Assembly (NCBI GenBank): GCA_035562735.1
Contig: DATMWB010000029.1
Span: forward strand, 1 to 11,671
Reading direction: 5' to 3'
Origin: UBA12158 sp035562735
Lineage (GTDB): Bacteria > Patescibacteriota > Microgenomatia > UBA12405
Length of the DNA stretch: 11,671 nucleotides
The notes beneath the pieces were generated by a model that did not search any database, had not been told where the DNA came from, and saw nothing but the letters and a program-made list of their open reading frames with translations. The position numbers and the translations under genes are program-made. Below are positions 1-7,124 of this stretch, piece after piece. The number at the start of each line of letters is the position of its first letter. Within the stretch, counting starts at the first letter, position 1.

Positions 1-609
1 TGTTGAAGGGTTGTGATAAGTCGAATAATGTTTTTTTTGATAGTAAGAATTTATTATTTCACTCAATTTGGAGCCACTTTTAATAGGGCTGTTTTGACGT
101 GATTTTATAATTTCATATACAAGAGGTTTGGCTAACTTTTCTTGGGCATATTTTGTAAAAAGATTATAAAGTTTGTCTTTGTCCCAGGTGTTAATAATTT
201 CTTCGGCGCTTAGAGATTGTTTTTTAGGATTTAATCGCATATCCAGAGAATCCTCATCATTAAATGAGAATCCCCTACCTTTTCCCGATTGTTGGTTAAT
301 GCTTAGACCTAGGTCAGCTAAAATCCCATCAACTGGTTTTGAGATTTCTTTTTTCCACAAGCTTATCAAGTCAGAAAAGTTTCCCTTTACTGGATAAAAG
401 TTTTTTGAGAGTCCTAATTCTTCAATTCTTTTGATAGCAATTTCTTGATTATTTGAGTCGGCGTCTAGACCAAAAACAGTACTTCCCTTTTTTAAAATTT
501 CAATGCTATGACCAGCATGTCCGAGAGTGGTATCCAAAAATATTTGACCTGGTTTTGGGTCGAGGCTGGTCAGTACTTCATCTAGGAGGACAGGTTGATG
601 ATAAGTCAT
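1..609 (-). CDS. rsmH: 16S rRNA (cytosine(1402)-N(4))-methyltransferase RsmH, 3' end beyond the left edge
   Basis: SAM-dependent enzyme that N4-methylates C1402 in the decoding centre of 16S rRNA. Reading from the ATG at 609 down to base 1 gives 203 codons with no stop, about two thirds of the usual length of roughly 300 residues, so the gene continues off the window. Family signatures are clear: the YHQPVLLDEVL opening (residues 3-13), the SAM-binding loop LDTTLGHAGHS (25-35), GLDAD (47-51), ADLGLS (98-103), GRGFSF (111-116) and LDMRL (122-126). The last visible residues, YHNPST, match the start of the conserved HPATRTFQ segment, with N for H/D. Its ATG overlaps the stop of the upstream lipoprotein gene by one base (TAATG), implying translational coupling; no Shine-Dalgarno is visible. 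In most bacteria rsmH opens the dcw cluster after mraZ; no mraZ is present here. Confidence 0.96.
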   Translation of the reverse strand, partial: MTYHQPVLLDEVLTSLDPKPGQIFLDTTLGHAGHSIEILKKGSTVFGLDADSNNQEIAIKRIEELGLSKNFYPVKGNFSDLISLWKKEISKPVDGILADLGLSINQQSGKGRGFSFNDEDSLDMRLNPKKQSLSAEEIINTWDKDKLYNLFTKYAQEKLAKPLVYEIIKSRQNSPIKSGSKLSEIINSYYQKKHYSTYHNPST

Positions 610-1217
610 TAAAGAGAACCACTACTGGTGACTATAAAAGCACCATTTTTAAAATCTTTGTGAACAATAAAGAAGTTACTACCCGTAAGTTTAGTGGGTG
701 TGTAGGTGTAATCTTGTTCAGTCCAAACTAGTTTTCCAGACTTTTTAATGTCAGCGGTGCTTCTAATAATAAAAGGGGTGTCAAAGGTTGAAATTTGACT
801 GTTTGAGGTTGTAAAAATTAAGTTTAAATTTCCACCAGTTATTCCTGTGTCATATTTATATTTACATCCGCTGGTACAACTTTCAGTACCAAGCAATATT
901 TTTCTTTCAATATTTCCCGAGACAATGTCATTTTTTTCTATAATTCCACTGGCACCTTTTTCTATTTCTAAACCACCATCAACGGCAACGTAGGTAAGTT
1001 CATATTCAATTTTGGAAATATTATTTGTGACCGAAGAAAGTTTTAGGGTTAATTCATGTCCATCGCTTCTTGAAGTTAAAGATACGTTTGGTTTATCTTC
1101 AAGGGCAAGTTCTACTAAACGTGGAGTGGGAGTGGGTACGACTGTCGTCTCACTTTTTTTACCACAGCTTGAAAGAAATAAAGAGGAAACAAGTACGAGA
1201 TATAGGTATTTTTTCAT
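609..1217 (-). CDS. Small predicted lipoprotein of unknown function, coupled to rsmH
   Basis: A 202-residue protein with a lipoprotein signal peptide: two lysines, a hydrophobic stretch (residues 4-15) and a lipobox LSSC with the modifiable cysteine at position 18. A short polar Pro/Thr linker (about 19-33, with PTPTPR) leads into a roughly 165-residue domain that looks beta-rich, with many alternating hydrophobic and Thr/Ser residues. It contains a CxxxC pair (C114, C118) that could form a disulfide outside the membrane. I do not recognise a named domain. It starts four bases after the glyQS stop, and a good promoter lies in the 3' end of glyQS. Its TAA overlaps the rsmH ATG, so the two are probably co-expressed. 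The export and lipidation call is solid from sequence; the role is unknown. Confidence 0.85.
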   Translation of the reverse strand: MKKYLYLVLVSSLFLSSCGKKSETTVVPTPTPRLVELALEDKPNVSLTSRSDGHELTLKLSSVTNNISKIEYELTYVAVDGGLEIEKGASGIIEKNDIVSGNIERKILLGTESCTSGCKYKYDTGITGGNLNLIFTTSNSQISTFDTPFIIRSTADIKKSGKLVWTEQDYTYTPTKLTGSNFFIVHKDFKNGAFIVTSSGSL

Positions 1218-1253
1218 ATGTTTAGTTTAACTTTTTTTGTAACCAAGAGTCAA
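1218..1253 (-). promoter_or_regulatory. Predicted sigma70-type promoter giving a leaderless lipoprotein-rsmH transcript
   Basis: On the minus strand, TTGACT (1253-1248, five of six matches to the -35 consensus) is followed by an 18-base spacer and TAAACT (1229-1224, -10-like). Six bases (AAACAT) then separate the -10 from the ATG at 1217. The expected start of transcription falls at or beside the A of the start codon. Both hexamers lie within or across the end of glyQS, whose TAA stop shares bases with this region. This is the best-formed of the four promoters in the window. It is inferred from spacing and consensus only. Confidence 0.65.
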
Positions 1254-2538
1254 TTTCATTAATATTAACTCTAATTTGTTCCATACTGTCTCTATCTCGA
1301 ATGGTGACGCTTTGATCCTCCAAACTTTGATAATCGACAACGGCACACCAAGGAGTACCGATTTCATCTTGACGACGATATTTTTTACCAATATTACTGC
1401 TGTCGTCAAAATCGACTGAGTAGTTATTTGATAAGTCTTTATATAGTTTTTGAGCCAAATCGACTAAATCAGGTTTATTGGATGCAAGTGGAAAAATAGC
1501 CAATTTATAGGCGGAAACTTTTGGATTAATTTTAAGATAAGTTCTAATTTCACCCTTGTCGAGTTGTTGCTCTTGATACGCATCAAGTAGTAAAAAGAAA
1601 AATGATCTGTCAACTCCTCCAGAGCTTTCTACAATATGAGGGAGATATTTTTCATGAGTAATCGGATCGCTGTAGGAAAGATCCTGACGACTGAATTCGG
1701 AATGTTGAGTTAAGTCATAATTTCCCCGCCAGTGAATACCTTCCATTTCTGCCCAACCCCAAGGTGCTTGGTATTCGATATCAAAGGCTTTTTTTGCATA
1801 AAAGGCTAATTCGTCTGCTTCGTGTTGACGAAAACGAAGAGATTCTTTGTTGTTAAACAGATTTTGATACCAAGTCATTCTGTCTAATTTCCACATCTCA
1901 TAAAATTTCTCCATATCCTCAGCTTTGCAAAAATATTGAATATCCCATTGTTCAAATTCACGCGTACGATAGAGGAAATTTTTTGGAGTGATTTCATTTC
2001 TAAAAGCTTTTCCAATTTGGGCAATACCAAAAGGAATTTTTACACGACTAGAATTGACGATATTTTGAAAATCAAGATATATGGTCTGACAGGCTTCTCC
2101 TCGGAGATAAGCATGCATTTTTTCTCCTTCAATAACACCAATATCAGTTTCAAAGAGAATATTGTATTTTCGACCTTCGGTGAATTGACCACCACACTCT
2201 GGACATTTTGTTTGATCGTCTAACAGGTCTGGTCGAAAACGTTTGTGACAAGATTTACATTCAACCATAATGTCGGCAAAGTTTTTCACATGTCCGGATG
2301 CTTCCCAAACTCGAGGGTGAGTAATTATTGAACCATCAATAAGGACAATGTCATTTCTTTGTTGGACATTGTTCTTTAACCAGAGAGATTTCCAGTTGTT
2401 TTTCATGAGAGAACCGACAGGTCCGTAGTCATAAAAACCTTGGACTCCTCCATAGATTTCACTATTCTGAAATATTATGCCTCGGCGCTTACAAAGAGAA
2501 ACTAGTTTGGAGACTTGATCATTTTGCTCGTTTTGCAT
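1222..2538 (-). CDS. glyQS: Glycine--tRNA ligase, homodimeric (alpha2) class II type
   Basis: Charges tRNA-Gly with glycine in the cytoplasm. At 438 residues it is close to, slightly shorter than, the usual bacterial alpha2 enzyme. It opens with the conserved KRRGIIFQNSEIYGG block (residues 17-31) and the YDYGP loop (36-40). An inserted zinc-binding knuckle has C94, C97, C112 and C115. Motif 2 is FRNEITP with downstream RTREFEQ (179-197); the glycine-site region is WGWAEMEGIHWRG (260-272); motif 3 is VESSGGVDRSFF (303-314). From about 341 to the end is the anticodon-binding domain, including KKYRRQDEIGTPW (385-397) and the TIRDRDS strand (412-418). The ATG at 2538 is 23 bases after the upstream stop, with no Shine-Dalgarno but a perfect TATAAT six bases before it. 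It is unrelated to the tetrameric GlyQ/GlyS enzyme. Confidence 0.97.
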   Translation of the reverse strand: MQNEQNDQVSKLVSLCKRRGIIFQNSEIYGGVQGFYDYGPVGSLMKNNWKSLWLKNNVQQRNDIVLIDGSIITHPRVWEASGHVKNFADIMVECKSCHKRFRPDLLDDQTKCPECGGQFTEGRKYNILFETDIGVIEGEKMHAYLRGEACQTIYLDFQNIVNSSRVKIPFGIAQIGKAFRNEITPKNFLYRTREFEQWDIQYFCKAEDMEKFYEMWKLDRMTWYQNLFNNKESLRFRQHEADELAFYAKKAFDIEYQAPWGWAEMEGIHWRGNYDLTQHSEFSRQDLSYSDPITHEKYLPHIVESSGGVDRSFFFLLLDAYQEQQLDKGEIRTYLKINPKVSAYKLAIFPLASNKPDLVDLAQKLYKDLSNNYSVDFDDSSNIGKKYRRQDEIGTPWCAVVDYQSLEDQSVTIRDRDSMEQIRVNINEIDSWLQKKLN

Positions 2539-2544
2539 GTGTGT

Positions 2545-2550
2545 ATTATA
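2545..2550 (-). promoter_or_regulatory. Consensus -10 (TATAAT) six bases before the glyQS ATG
   Basis: TATAAT on the minus strand, then ACACAC, then the ATG at 2538, within the 23-base gap between the GT-C gene and glyQS. The geometry predicts transcription starting on the start codon. The -35 is weak: TTCCAA or TCCAAA at the appropriate distance, overlapping the end of the upstream gene. There is no TGn extension. Confidence 0.6.
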
Positions 2551-2561
2551 AAGGTTAATCT

Positions 2562-3938
2562 TTAGTTTTTGGAAATTTTGTAAAGATACCAGTTGGAATT
2601 TTCAATTTTTATAATTTCGTGGGGGGTGAGATTTCTAAAAGCATCAAGTTCATAGGCAGGATCTTGGGATAATTTTGACCAGTGTTCTTGATAGCTGACA
2701 ACGTAAAGTGTATCAATGTTTTTGTATTCACTCGGATCCTTTATCGAGATGTTATTTAGGGTTAAATAATCTTTAAAACTTAGTCCTTTGGTGGTGTTGT
2801 CCGGACTTTGAAGAACCACTAGATTAAAGGATGAGTCCCCTTTTTGCTTATTCGAGATAAGAGTATTTATTATATGTTTTGCTTTTATATTGTGTGACCA
2901 ATCTGAAAAGTTGAGAATATATTTAAGGTTTAAGATATTAAAGATTATCAGCAACACAGTTAAGAGCTTCACAAGAAATATTTTTTGATTTTGGTATAGC
3001 CAAAATATATAAAATAAAGCAGCAGGAATGACATAATGGACCCTAAATGGACTTCTTGTCAAAGATAGGGCAATTATTTGAAAGATTATAGGTAAAAACC
3101 AGAGGTGATTTTTTGTTTTGTATTTTATAATCACAAACAAAGTTAGCGCTAAGCTGATGTATCCAAATATCAGTTGATTGCCTGAGAAGTATTGAAAGAC
3201 GCTTTTTGAATTTATCCAGAGTTTTGTAAGGAAAGGTAGTTGATAGGCACCTATTGAAAGAGGACTGAAATATAACATTCTAGTTATAAATAATCCCGGA
3301 GGATGGGTTAAATCAAAAAGAATAAAGGGCGTGATGCTAATAAAGAGACCAATAGAGTAAAGAATGGCAGGTTTGAACTTCTTATCAGTAAAATATATTA
3401 TGGGAATTATAGATATGGCAGTGAAAACGGCATACCAGTGTTGATGGATAGTAAAACCCATGAGTATTCCTGTTAAAAGAAAGCGATAAGGAAGTTTTGA
3501 AAATAAAACCAAAAGTGAAAGCGCTTGCCAAAATGGAATCAGGTGTGGATTCCAGGCCCAACGAGATGATATAAGAAAGGGGGTAAAAACGACTGAGAGA
3601 ATAAATATCGATGATGACCAAGATCTCTTTTTTAAGATATACGCGATAAATATAATGGTGAGTAGGCCATAAAAAGCTGTAGCCGAAGCGGTAACAATGG
3701 GGTCAAATCCAAAAATAATACAAAAAGGTAAAAACAAATAGTAAGTAAGGGAACTGAAAACTTCTATTTTACCTTCGTCCATGGGGCCGATGAGTGTAAT
3801 CTTTTTATGGTCATAAATCTTTTTTATAGACACAAGGTCACTTGATTCATCCCGAGTAAATCTAGCAGTGTATTCAAGGTTGTAAAAGCGAAGAAAAACA
3901 GAAAAGATAATTAGCAAAAAAAGTAATATTTTTTTCAT
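2562..3938 (-). CDS. Multispanning GT-C (family 39/ArnT/PMT-like) membrane glycosyltransferase
   Basis: A 458-residue integral membrane protein predicted to move a sugar from a polyprenyl-phosphate donor on the outer side of the membrane. An N-terminal helix (about residues 4-20) is followed by an extracytoplasmic loop carrying the acidic pair D30-E31 (FTRDES), where the GT-C fold places its catalytic Asp/Glu. About nine to ten further hydrophobic segments run to about residue 342. The SRWAWNPHLIPFW block (125-137) is typical of PMT/ArnT-like proteins. A soluble tail of about 115 residues follows. The acceptor cannot be told from sequence; proximity to the glycan cluster suggests envelope glycosylation. 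Its ATG overlaps the recO stop (ATGA), but it also has its own -10-like element within recO. Confidence 0.85.
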   Translation of the reverse strand: MKKILLFLLIIFSVFLRFYNLEYTARFTRDESSDLVSIKKIYDHKKITLIGPMDEGKIEVFSSLTYYLFLPFCIIFGFDPIVTASATAFYGLLTIIFIAYILKKRSWSSSIFILSVVFTPFLISSRWAWNPHLIPFWQALSLLVLFSKLPYRFLLTGILMGFTIHQHWYAVFTAISIIPIIYFTDKKFKPAILYSIGLFISITPFILFDLTHPPGLFITRMLYFSPLSIGAYQLPFLTKLWINSKSVFQYFSGNQLIFGYISLALTLFVIIKYKTKNHLWFLPIIFQIIALSLTRSPFRVHYVIPAALFYIFWLYQNQKIFLVKLLTVLLIIFNILNLKYILNFSDWSHNIKAKHIINTLISNKQKGDSSFNLVVLQSPDNTTKGLSFKDYLTLNNISIKDPSEYKNIDTLYVVSYQEHWSKLSQDPAYELDAFRNLTPHEIIKIENSNWYLYKISKN

Positions 3939-4495
3939 GAGAAGAGTTTACTACTTGTAAGAGGTTTTTCGATAATCGATTCAAAATATTTTTTAATAAG
4001 TAGTTGAGTATTTTTATAGTCGCGGGAATTGTAACTGGTTAAAATGTCTGTTGGTAGACCATATCCGAGCTCCTCAAGGAGATTTATTTCTTGTTTAATA
4101 AAAGAAGAAAAATGGTTTTTACTAATAGCGTCGATACCACTGGAGATAATGGTGAAAATTTTTGTTTGGGTTTGACCGTTTGGTAATATAGAATTTAAAA
4201 TTTCTAAAAAATAAAATAGAAGGTTTATTTGATTTAAAAAGGATGAGTCCCGAAGAAAGGATGAGGTTGATTGAGTTTCAGAGAGCCAGTAGTAAGAGTT
4301 TTTTTCATAAAGACTAACTTTATTTTGACTGCCAAGCTCAAGATGGCCAAGACGTCGACTTTTTATGGATTGTGCACCTTTAGCAATACAGTTTATTTTG
4401 CCTAAGCTTTGAGTAAAAAGAGTAATTAAAATATCACCCTCTTTTTGGCGTCTTTTTTTTATTACTATGGCGTTTGTGGTGACAAACTTTGACAT
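3935..4495 (-). CDS. recO: Short RecO-type DNA repair protein lacking the zinc finger
   Basis: RecO binds DNA and, with RecR, loads RecA on SSB-coated gaps in the RecFOR pathway. This protein has 186 residues, against about 240 for typical RecO. The N-terminal OB fold is recognisable (about 1-78): TTNAIVIKKRRQKEGDILITLF (from 6), then LGKINCIAKGAQ (31-42) and SRRLGHLELG (46-55). The helical C-terminal part keeps LEELGYGLP (140-148), the segment that in longer RecOs leads into a CxxC...CxxC zinc site. Here the only cysteine is C36, so the zinc finger is absent. The gene follows DUF4012 with a one-base TAATG overlap and ends in an ATGA overlap with the GT-C gene. Its TGA stop supports the standard genetic code. 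Confidence 0.9.
   Translation of the reverse strand: MSKFVTTNAIVIKKRRQKEGDILITLFTQSLGKINCIAKGAQSIKSRRLGHLELGSQNKVSLYEKNSYYWLSETQSTSSFLRDSSFLNQINLLFYFLEILNSILPNGQTQTKIFTIISSGIDAISKNHFSSFIKQEINLLEELGYGLPTDILTSYNSRDYKNTQLLIKKYFESIIEKPLTSSKLFS
3945..3950 (-). promoter_or_regulatory. -10-like TAAACT six bases before the GT-C gene ATG, inside recO
   Basis: TAAACT on the minus strand, then CTTCTC, then the ATG at 3938. The hexamer lies inside the last codons of recO (its Ser-Lys-Leu), so it is also coding sequence. I see no convincing -35 at 16 to 18 bases. Support comes from the identical hexamer and spacing at two other genes in the window. Confidence 0.5.
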
Positions 4496-6435
4496 TAAAG
4501 TGAGAGTCGAAGATTTTTGTCAGCTACCCAAGAAAAACTTTCTTGTTTTTGTCCATTGACATATACTTCATACTCTACGGCCTTGGTCCCAGGCTGTTTT
4601 TGGAGATAAAGGTTGTAATTTTTACTAGCCTTTATGGGTGAGGTGTATTGGATACTAACCTTGGTGTTGGACATGGCGTATAGAGGATATTTGTTGCCAT
4701 AAAAGCCTTCAAAAACTTGCTTGTTGTTTTCTTCATATTTGACCACTTCTACTTCAGAACCAGTCATTTTGATAAGTTGGCTTCCTAGCGGTAAATAGAA
4801 TCTAAACAAGTTTCGATAAGTTGGTGCATTTAGACACAAGTCCCCCTTTTCAAGGTTACAGTTGGAGGCTTTGGCGGGATTTGTATAAGTGATGGTGACT
4901 TTGTGCTCGACATTATCATTATTTTTTGAGATTTCGTGCTTAATTTTTTGGGTAATAAAGATGTTGCTTTTTGCACTAGCAAAATTTGCATCGTTTAGAT
5001 GGAAATAATCAGTATTACTGTCGGTCTGAACAATTTGACCAGCAATATTGGCTAGTTCGGCTGCTTTTTGAACTTCGGTATCAGTAAAGAAAAATAAAAT
5101 ATGCTTTTGGAAGATATTGTTAAAGAAAGCTTGAGCTAAGGGAGCCATTTTACTTTTTTCAGAGCCCATAGCGTTTGCCAGTAGAGCGTGCATTAAAGGT
5201 CCTAAAAAGCCTTTTCGGTCTTTTTCAATATAATTTCTGGGACGTCCAGCAATCCATTCGAGATCGTAGATTATTTTTGGACAACCGCTACATCTTGGAT
5301 CGGGGTCTGCAGTAAAAGTACCGACAGTAGTGTCAAGTTTTCCTAGTACTTTAACGATATCAACGAGGACATTGGTATCGAGGGCGACAACAGCATCAAA
5401 GACTGTTTTTTTACCCATGGCTTTATAATATCCATCTAAGAAAACTTGTGCATCAGTGGGGAAATCAGGCGATAAATTGCTGTCACGAAGGTTTAGGTAA
5501 GGGACATTTATATGATAAGACTTGATTAAGCGAGGAGCTAAAACAGTGCTGGAAATTTTATCATCAAGATCATAAATATTACTTGAGGTACCGGGGATAA
5601 TTTTGCCCTTATCAACTTTTATAGTGGTATATGCCGTCCAAAATCCACCACTAGGTCTAAGCTCACCGTCATTTTGGAAGATGACTAAATAATTTCGGAC
5701 TTTATCTTTTCCAAGTAACCAAGAGGTTTTGGTTAAAATAGGTTTACCATCACTGATTAATTTTTTGGCTTGTCCAATGGATTCTTTTATTTGGTTAAAA
5801 TCGTGTCTTAGGGGGATATCTTTTATGGTCTCAGGGTATCGAGTGATATCGATTTGGTTTATAAGGGTATCAATTTCGGTAACTTTGCTGTCTATTGAAT
5901 CAAGATGGGGCAAGAGGCTTTCAATTGATTCGGTTAAGAAAGCAATTCTATCTTCGGTGGTTTTGGCACTACTGGTGGCGGCACCTTTTAAACCCAAAAA
6001 ATCTTGATAGGGCTCGATAGCTTTGATAACAATATCCCCAGTTTCAAGAGCGTCTTTACCAATTTTTAAAAGACTTTGACCATCTTTGTAATAGTTGTTG
6101 GCTATGGGAACGAAACTTAGATAGGACAATTTTTTAAATTTGTTGTCGATTAATACAAGCTGTTGGTTAAGGTTTTCTAGACCAGTTTTACTAAGGGCCA
6201 AATCTTTGTCATTGATAGATTGTTTTAGAGTAGTTGCTACGGCTTTGGCTTCATCAACTTGCTTGAGGATTGATTTTGCAGGTAGGTAAAGAAAGAAAAA
6301 AAGAAAGGTGGCAATAAAAATTAATGTTCCAAAAAATACTGTAAAAAAGGTCAGTATTTTTTTATTTACTTTTGCCTTTTTAGGCTTGGAAATAGGTTCT
6401 TGAGCGTTTTTTATTAGGGTTGCAGGAATATCCAT
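4495..6435 (-). CDS. DUF4012 membrane-anchored protein
   Basis: A 646-residue protein with a basic cytoplasmic N-terminus, one transmembrane helix (about residues 27-51) and a large outside portion. Residues 53-235 are helical and probably coiled, with repeated Leu/Ile/Lys heptad-like patterns. The core DUF4012 signature follows: NYLVIFQNDGELRPSGGF (248-265), then a beta-rich region with LNLRDSNLSPDFPTDAQVF (314-332), as in DUF4012 proteins of CPR bacteria and Gram-positives. Cysteines C382/C385 (CSGC) and C526/C534 could form disulfides outside the cell. Function is unknown; members of this family occur near exopolysaccharide genes, which fits the sugar transferase gene 20 bases upstream. 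The ATG at 6435 has no Shine-Dalgarno but a TAAACT six bases before it. Its TAA overlaps the recO ATG. Confidence 0.9.
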   Translation of the reverse strand: MDIPATLIKNAQEPISKPKKAKVNKKILTFFTVFFGTLIFIATFLFFFLYLPAKSILKQVDEAKAVATTLKQSINDKDLALSKTGLENLNQQLVLIDNKFKKLSYLSFVPIANNYYKDGQSLLKIGKDALETGDIVIKAIEPYQDFLGLKGAATSSAKTTEDRIAFLTESIESLLPHLDSIDSKVTEIDTLINQIDITRYPETIKDIPLRHDFNQIKESIGQAKKLISDGKPILTKTSWLLGKDKVRNYLVIFQNDGELRPSGGFWTAYTTIKVDKGKIIPGTSSNIYDLDDKISSTVLAPRLIKSYHINVPYLNLRDSNLSPDFPTDAQVFLDGYYKAMGKKTVFDAVVALDTNVLVDIVKVLGKLDTTVGTFTADPDPRCSGCPKIIYDLEWIAGRPRNYIEKDRKGFLGPLMHALLANAMGSEKSKMAPLAQAFFNNIFQKHILFFFTDTEVQKAAELANIAGQIVQTDSNTDYFHLNDANFASAKSNIFITQKIKHEISKNNDNVEHKVTITYTNPAKASNCNLEKGDLCLNAPTYRNLFRFYLPLGSQLIKMTGSEVEVVKYEENNKQVFEGFYGNKYPLYAMSNTKVSIQYTSPIKASKNYNLYLQKQPGTKAVEYEVYVNGQKQESFSWVADKNLRLSL

Positions 6436-6441
6436 GGGATA

Positions 6442-6450
6442 AGTTTAGCA
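6442..6450 (-). promoter_or_regulatory. Extended -10 (TGC-TAAACT) six bases before the DUF4012 ATG
   Basis: In the 20-base gap after the sugar transferase gene the minus strand reads TGC, TAAACT, TATCCC and then the ATG at 6435. The TGn step is the extended -10 element, which can replace a poor -35; the best -35 candidate at 17 bases, TTTTCT, is weak. It predicts a leaderless DUF4012-recO mRNA, separate from the glycan cluster. Confidence 0.6.
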
Positions 6451-6455
6451 TGCTT

Positions 6456-7124
6456 TTACCAGCGAGAAAACATAGCCATTGGGGTCTTAAAAATTATGCC
6501 AATTTCCTGTCGCAGAGAACGATTTTCAATATAATCGGCATCCATTTTAGCTCTTTTTTCAAAAGGCAAATCATTTCTTCCAGACACTTGCCAAAGTCCA
6601 GTAATGCCAGGTTTGGCGGTACGAATAATTTTAATATATTTCTTGGTCTTGGGATATTTTTTAGCGTACTCGTGTAATTCCTGGTCACGATAAGCGCGGG
6701 GGCCTACCAAGCTCATTTCACCTTTTAAAACATTGATAAATTGAGGAAATTCATCAACTGAGGTGGCTCGGATAAATTTCCCAACAGGGGTAATGCGAGG
6801 GTCTTCGTTGGCTGATAGTTTCCAGTCATTGGCTTTGTATTTTTCCCAAAGTTCTGGATAATTCTCTTTTAAAAATTTATCATTATCCCCCACTCTCATG
6901 GAGCGAAATTTGTACATAAAAAATTCTCCATGCCGTCCAACCCTTTTTTGCTTAAATATTACTGGACCCTCAGAAGTAAGTCTTATTAGGATTGAGGCAA
7001 TCAACATAATTGGAGAAAAAATGACCAATAAAATTAAAGCACTAAAGATATCAATTAGTCTTTTGGTAGGTGCAAATAGAGCGACTCGAAGGCGGTAAAA
7101 GGGAAGGTCATTTTTGTTAGTCAT
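6456..7124 (-). CDS. Polyprenyl-phosphate sugar-1-phosphate transferase (bacterial sugar transferase family, short form)
   Basis: Predicted to start lipid-linked glycan assembly by moving a sugar-1-phosphate from a nucleotide sugar to undecaprenyl phosphate at the inner face of the membrane. At 222 residues it has only the catalytic domain, like PglC, and lacks the N-terminal four-helix and CoA-binding-like parts of WbaP/WcaJ. Visible features: KRLIDI (21-26), a membrane-dipping helix with a central proline (about 27-49, P38), EGPVIFKQKRVGRHG (52-66), YKFRSM (71-76), the catalytic Asp-Glu dyad in TSVDEFPQ (D124-E125), LKGEMSLVGPR (133-143) and KPGITGLWQVSGRN (171-184). The ATG at 7124 sits inside the end of manC (8-base overlap) with a weak GGA upstream, one of the few Shine-Dalgarno-like signals here. 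The sugar cannot be deduced. Confidence 0.94.
   Translation of the reverse strand: MTNKNDLPFYRLRVALFAPTKRLIDIFSALILLVIFSPIMLIASILIRLTSEGPVIFKQKRVGRHGEFFMYKFRSMRVGDNDKFLKENYPELWEKYKANDWKLSANEDPRITPVGKFIRATSVDEFPQFINVLKGEMSLVGPRAYRDQELHEYAKKYPKTKKYIKIIRTAKPGITGLWQVSGRNDLPFEKRAKMDADYIENRSLRQEIGIIFKTPMAMFSRW

Noticed and set aside
688..693. Another TAAACT on the minus strand, and one at 8234-8239
   Set aside because: Neither is followed by ATG after six bases. The motif also occurs by chance in this AT-rich DNA, so only copies with exact spacing were called.
173..731. Plus-strand open frames at 173-397 and 453-731
   Set aside because: They are antisense to rsmH and the lipoprotein gene, whose minus-strand proteins carry clear family or signal-peptide motifs; the plus-strand products show none.
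1936..2223. Plus-strand open frame inside glyQS
   Set aside because: Antisense to the zinc-knuckle and motif 2 region of glycyl-tRNA synthetase; its product has no recognisable domain.
6436..6455. GCATGC palindrome in the gap before DUF4012 as a terminator
   Set aside because: The stem is too short, has no loop and no T-run in the right place; the bases are better explained by the extended -10.
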